Assembly (NCBI GenBank): GCA_004555425.1
Contig: SFID01000124.1
Location: 1-7,638, forward strand
Length of the DNA: 7,638 bases
From: Bacteroidales bacterium
GTDB lineage: Bacteria > Bacteroidota > Bacteroidia > Bacteroidales > Bacteroidaceae
Direction: 5' to 3'
Below the pieces are notes generated by a model. The model had not been told where the DNA came from and made no database searches. It saw only the letters and a program-made list of their open reading frames with translations. Positions 5,366-7,638 of this stretch are shown one piece after another. The position numbers and the translations under genes are program-made. How positions within the stretch are numbered: position 1 is the stretch's first letter; each line of letters opens with the position of its first letter.

Positions 5366-7294
5366 ATGAAACTCAAATTCCATCTTCTCTCCCTCCTCCT
5401 CGGCACTGCCGCCCTCACGGCACAGGCCGACGACCTCACCCTCTTCTCCTGCGACTTCCAAACGCTGGAGCAGAGCAAAAGCGACCTGACCACCTACGAA
5501 CTGTCGGGCAATACGCCCACGCCCCTCATGCAGAGCATCGGCTACAAGCAAGGCACGGGCTGGCTCTTCTTCATGAAGGACACCAACGTTTCCTCCAATG
5601 CCTACGCTGCCTGCACCTCGCAGTTTGCCCCCGCGGGAACGGCCAACGCCTGGATGATTACCAAGGCCATCACCCTGCCTGGCAAGGGCTGCAAACTCGC
5701 GTGGAAATCCGAATCCTACGATCCGCAGGCCCTCGATGGCCTCAAGGTGTTCGTCTCCACCCAAGGCGGCAACCCCGCAACCGACTTCCCCACCACGCCC
5801 ATCTGGGAGAGTGCGGCCGAGAGCGCAGGTGCCTCCGAAGCCCTCGACGGCGAATGGAACGAGCACAGCGTTTCGCTCGAGGAATACGCGGGACAGACCG
5901 TCTGGATTGCCTTTGTCAATCAGACCTACGACGGTTCGCTGCTCTGCGTGGACGACATCCTCGTCACCATGGCCGCGCCCATGAACATAGCCAACCACCT
6001 GCCCCCTTACATCACGGGCGAAACCCTGCTCAAGGGCGAACTCCAAGCCATCACCCAGCCCATCGAGGGCGGCAGCATCACGTATCGCTTTGCCAACGGC
6101 TTCACCACCACGCTCGACCTGACGGGCGTCAACCTCCAGCCCGGCGAATCCTACGCCTACACCATGCCCCAGCCGCTGCAACTCGCCGATAAGCACACCT
6201 TCGTGGACTACACCTATACCTACGAGAAGGACGGCGAAGCGCAGATGACCTTCAGCGGCAGCGTGGCCCTGACGAACTTCGTGCCGCGCCACCGCGCCGT
6301 AGTCGAGGAGGGCACAGGCTCCTGGTGCGGCTGGTGTCCGCTGGGCATCCTAGCCATCGAGTATCTGCAGGAGCACTATCCCGACAACTTCCTGGCCATT
6401 GGCGTGCACAACGACGACCCGCTCACGGTGGCCCACTACGACGAGGGCCTGGCCTTCCCCAATTTCCCGATGGGCATGGTCAACCGCCGCTTCACCGCCT
6501 ACCCCATGCGCCAAGATGCGGAGGACAAGCACTACTACCTTGATGGTTCGGGCACCTTCCTCAACGGCGTGCAGACGGCCCTGGCCGAGCCTGCCAATGG
6601 AGAACCGCGCCTGCTCAGTGCCACGCTGGAGAATGGCGTGATTGCCGTCAAGGGACAGGTGCGCTTTGCCATGCCACCGCAGAGCGGCGACTACCGCGTG
6701 GCCTACGTCCTCCTAGAGGACAGCGTCCTGTCCACAGGGTTCTATCAGGCCAACTATCTGGCCAGTTACACCCTGCCCGAGTTCGGCCGCTTCGGTGCGG
6801 GCGGTGAGTGCGGCAGCAAATACCTGAACAAATTCATCTATATGGATGTGGCCCGCGGCATCTATCCCAGTTTCAAGGGCCAGCAGAACGTCATCCCCGC
6901 CGCCCCCGAAGTAGATACGCCCTACGACTGCGCCCTCAGCATCAACCTATCCGCCACGCAGACAACCATTGCCAACGCTTACCACCTGCGCCTAGCGATG
7001 CTCCTCCTCGATGGCACGAGCGGCCAAATCCTCAATGCCGACGTTTGCCCCGTTGACGCCACCGCCTCGGGCATCCACTCAACCCTGGCCGACGCCCAAG
7101 CCGCCATCCGCCTGCTCCCTGGCGGTGCGCTCTCCCTGCCTGCCGACACGCAGCGCGTCGAAGTATTCACCACCAGCGGCATCCGTTGCACGACAAACGC
7201 CAGCCTGAGCGGCCTCCCCGCAGGCACATACGTAGTTCGCTGCACCACGCCCACTGGCACTTGCACCGCAGTAGTTGCTTATTGCGGGCGATAA
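5366..7294 (+). CDS. Secreted choice-of-anchor J-like / Omp28 thioredoxin-like protein with T9SS-type tail
   Basis: A 642-residue exported protein. The signal peptide (MKLKFHLLSLLLGTAALTAQA) fixes the ATG at 5366. Residues about 25-202 look like a choice-of-anchor J / cleaved-adhesin beta-sandwich: FSCDFQ near the start, LAWKSESYDP, LKVFVSTQGG, HSVSLEEYAGQTVWIAFVN and VDDILV. Residues about 308-540 match the Omp28-related family, with VVEEGTGSWCGWCPLG holding a thioredoxin-like C321-x-x-C324, then IGVHNDDPL and FPMGMVNRR. Residues about 578-642 (VEVFTTSGIRCTTNASLSGLPAGTYVVRCTTPTG) look like a T9SS type A sorting domain. The role is unknown; the CxxC may form or reduce disulfides at the surface, which is inference. 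Expression may depend on read-through of the hairpin at 5305-5354. No T-rich terminator follows, only the hairpin repeats. Confidence 0.88.
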   Translation: MKLKFHLLSLLLGTAALTAQADDLTLFSCDFQTLEQSKSDLTTYELSGNTPTPLMQSIGYKQGTGWLFFMKDTNVSSNAYAACTSQFAPAGTANAWMITKAITLPGKGCKLAWKSESYDPQALDGLKVFVSTQGGNPATDFPTTPIWESAAESAGASEALDGEWNEHSVSLEEYAGQTVWIAFVNQTYDGSLLCVDDILVTMAAPMNIANHLPPYITGETLLKGELQAITQPIEGGSITYRFANGFTTTLDLTGVNLQPGESYAYTMPQPLQLADKHTFVDYTYTYEKDGEAQMTFSGSVALTNFVPRHRAVVEEGTGSWCGWCPLGILAIEYLQEHYPDNFLAIGVHNDDPLTVAHYDEGLAFPNFPMGMVNRRFTAYPMRQDAEDKHYYLDGSGTFLNGVQTALAEPANGEPRLLSATLENGVIAVKGQVRFAMPPQSGDYRVAYVLLEDSVLSTGFYQANYLASYTLPEFGRFGAGGECGSKYLNKFIYMDVARGIYPSFKGQQNVIPAAPEVDTPYDCALSINLSATQTTIANAYHLRLAMLLLDGTSGQILNADVCPVDATASGIHSTLADAQAAIRLLPGGALSLPADTQRVEVFTTSGIRCTTNASLSGLPAGTYVVRCTTPTGTCTAVVAYCGR

Positions 7295-7315
7295 AGGAAA
7301 GGTTCCAAGTTCGCC

Positions 7316-7600
7316 TCATTGAAAAAAAGGGAGTAACGTGAAAGTACCGCACCTTGCTTTGCAAGGTGTGAGTACGGTGTTCGTTCTCATTGAAAAAAAG
7401 GGAGTAACGTGAAAGTACCGCACCTTGCTTTGCAAGGTGTGAGTACGGTGTTCGTTCTCATTGAAAAAAAAGGAGTAACGTGAAAGTACCGCACCTTGCT
7501 TTGCAAGGTGTGAGTACGGTGTTCGTTCTCATTGCTAAGTAATGTACCGCACCTTGCTAGCAAGGTGTGAGTACGGAGTTTGTTCTCATTGAAAAGGTGA
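7316..7600 (+). repeat. 71-bp tandem repeats, each with a hairpin (three units plus a variant)
   Basis: Units begin with CATTG at 7317, 7388, 7459 and 7530: three near-identical 71-bp units, then a 57-bp unit in which the A-rich part is replaced by GCTAAGTAAT. A partial start at 7587 ends the array. Each unit carries GTACCGCACCTTGC, a 2-3 base loop and GCAAGGTGTGAGTAC, so the stem has outer GTAC boxes. In unit 1 the core stem is 7350-7357 with 7361-7368. Near identity of the first three units implies recent duplication. Seventy-one is not a multiple of three, so the open frames seen here on either strand are not credible genes. The array directly follows the 5366-7294 gene and may shape its mRNA 3' end. 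Confidence 0.93.
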
Positions 7601-7638
7601 GGGTGTGTAAAGTATAGGATAAACACAGATCTCTTTCT
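7601..7638. other. Short tail with nothing recognised
   Basis: After the repeat array the last 38 bases show no gene start, promoter or terminator that I can support. Confidence 0.5.

Noticed and set aside
7316..7590. CRISPR array
   Set aside because: The repeats are contiguous 71-bp units without unique spacers, and no cas gene is present.
7387..7626. 79-codon open frame on the - strand in the right-end tandem repeats
   Set aside because: It arises from the repeat units; 71 bp is not a multiple of three, so each unit is read in a different frame and no conserved peptide results.

Overview
The window looks like chromosomal DNA from a member of the Bacteroidota, most likely order Bacteroidales (Prevotella/Alloprevotella-like). 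Four observations point there: the promoter before rplS has the Bacteroidales form TTTG-N19-TANNTTTG; genes lack clear Shine-Dalgarno sites; the L19 and TilS proteins look Bacteroidales-type; and two secreted proteins end in type IX secretion (T9SS) type-A-like sorting domains. No tool was run, so the taxon is an inference. Genes are GC-rich and the gaps between them are AT-rich and full of repeats.

Layout, all convincing genes on the + strand. Bases 1-724 hold no convincing gene. They contain a 21-bp tandem repeat running off the left edge, two small palindromes, a large nested inverted repeat with neighbouring hairpin units, and an orphan Rho-independent terminator. A promoter at 725-755 serves rplS (847-1215), which ends in a strong terminator (1248-1277). 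A radical SAM protein of the COG0731 type follows (1334-2110). The 473-bp gap 2111-2583 is packed with heptamer arrays and a 206-bp element with 33-bp inverted ends. tilS (2584-3903, GTG start) is followed after only 5 nt by a secreted HAF-repeat/propeller-like protein (3909-5297). A strong terminator-like hairpin (5305-5354) stands 11 nt before the ATG of a second secreted protein (5366-7294), which combines a choice-of-anchor J-like domain, an Omp28/thioredoxin-like domain with a WCGWC motif, and a T9SS-like tail. The window ends in 71-bp tandem repeats (about 7316-7590).

How the parts relate. rplS and tilS are translation housekeeping genes (ribosome assembly, decoding of AUA). The two exported proteins share a secretion route and may share transcription with tilS, although the hairpin between them suggests separate or attenuated expression of the second. 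The most unusual content is non-coding: one hairpin repeat family occurs at both ends of the window, in both orientations, with paired base changes in the two stem arms. Its 3' tail motif also appears in the central gap. I see no defence system, CRISPR array, transposase gene, rRNA or tRNA.
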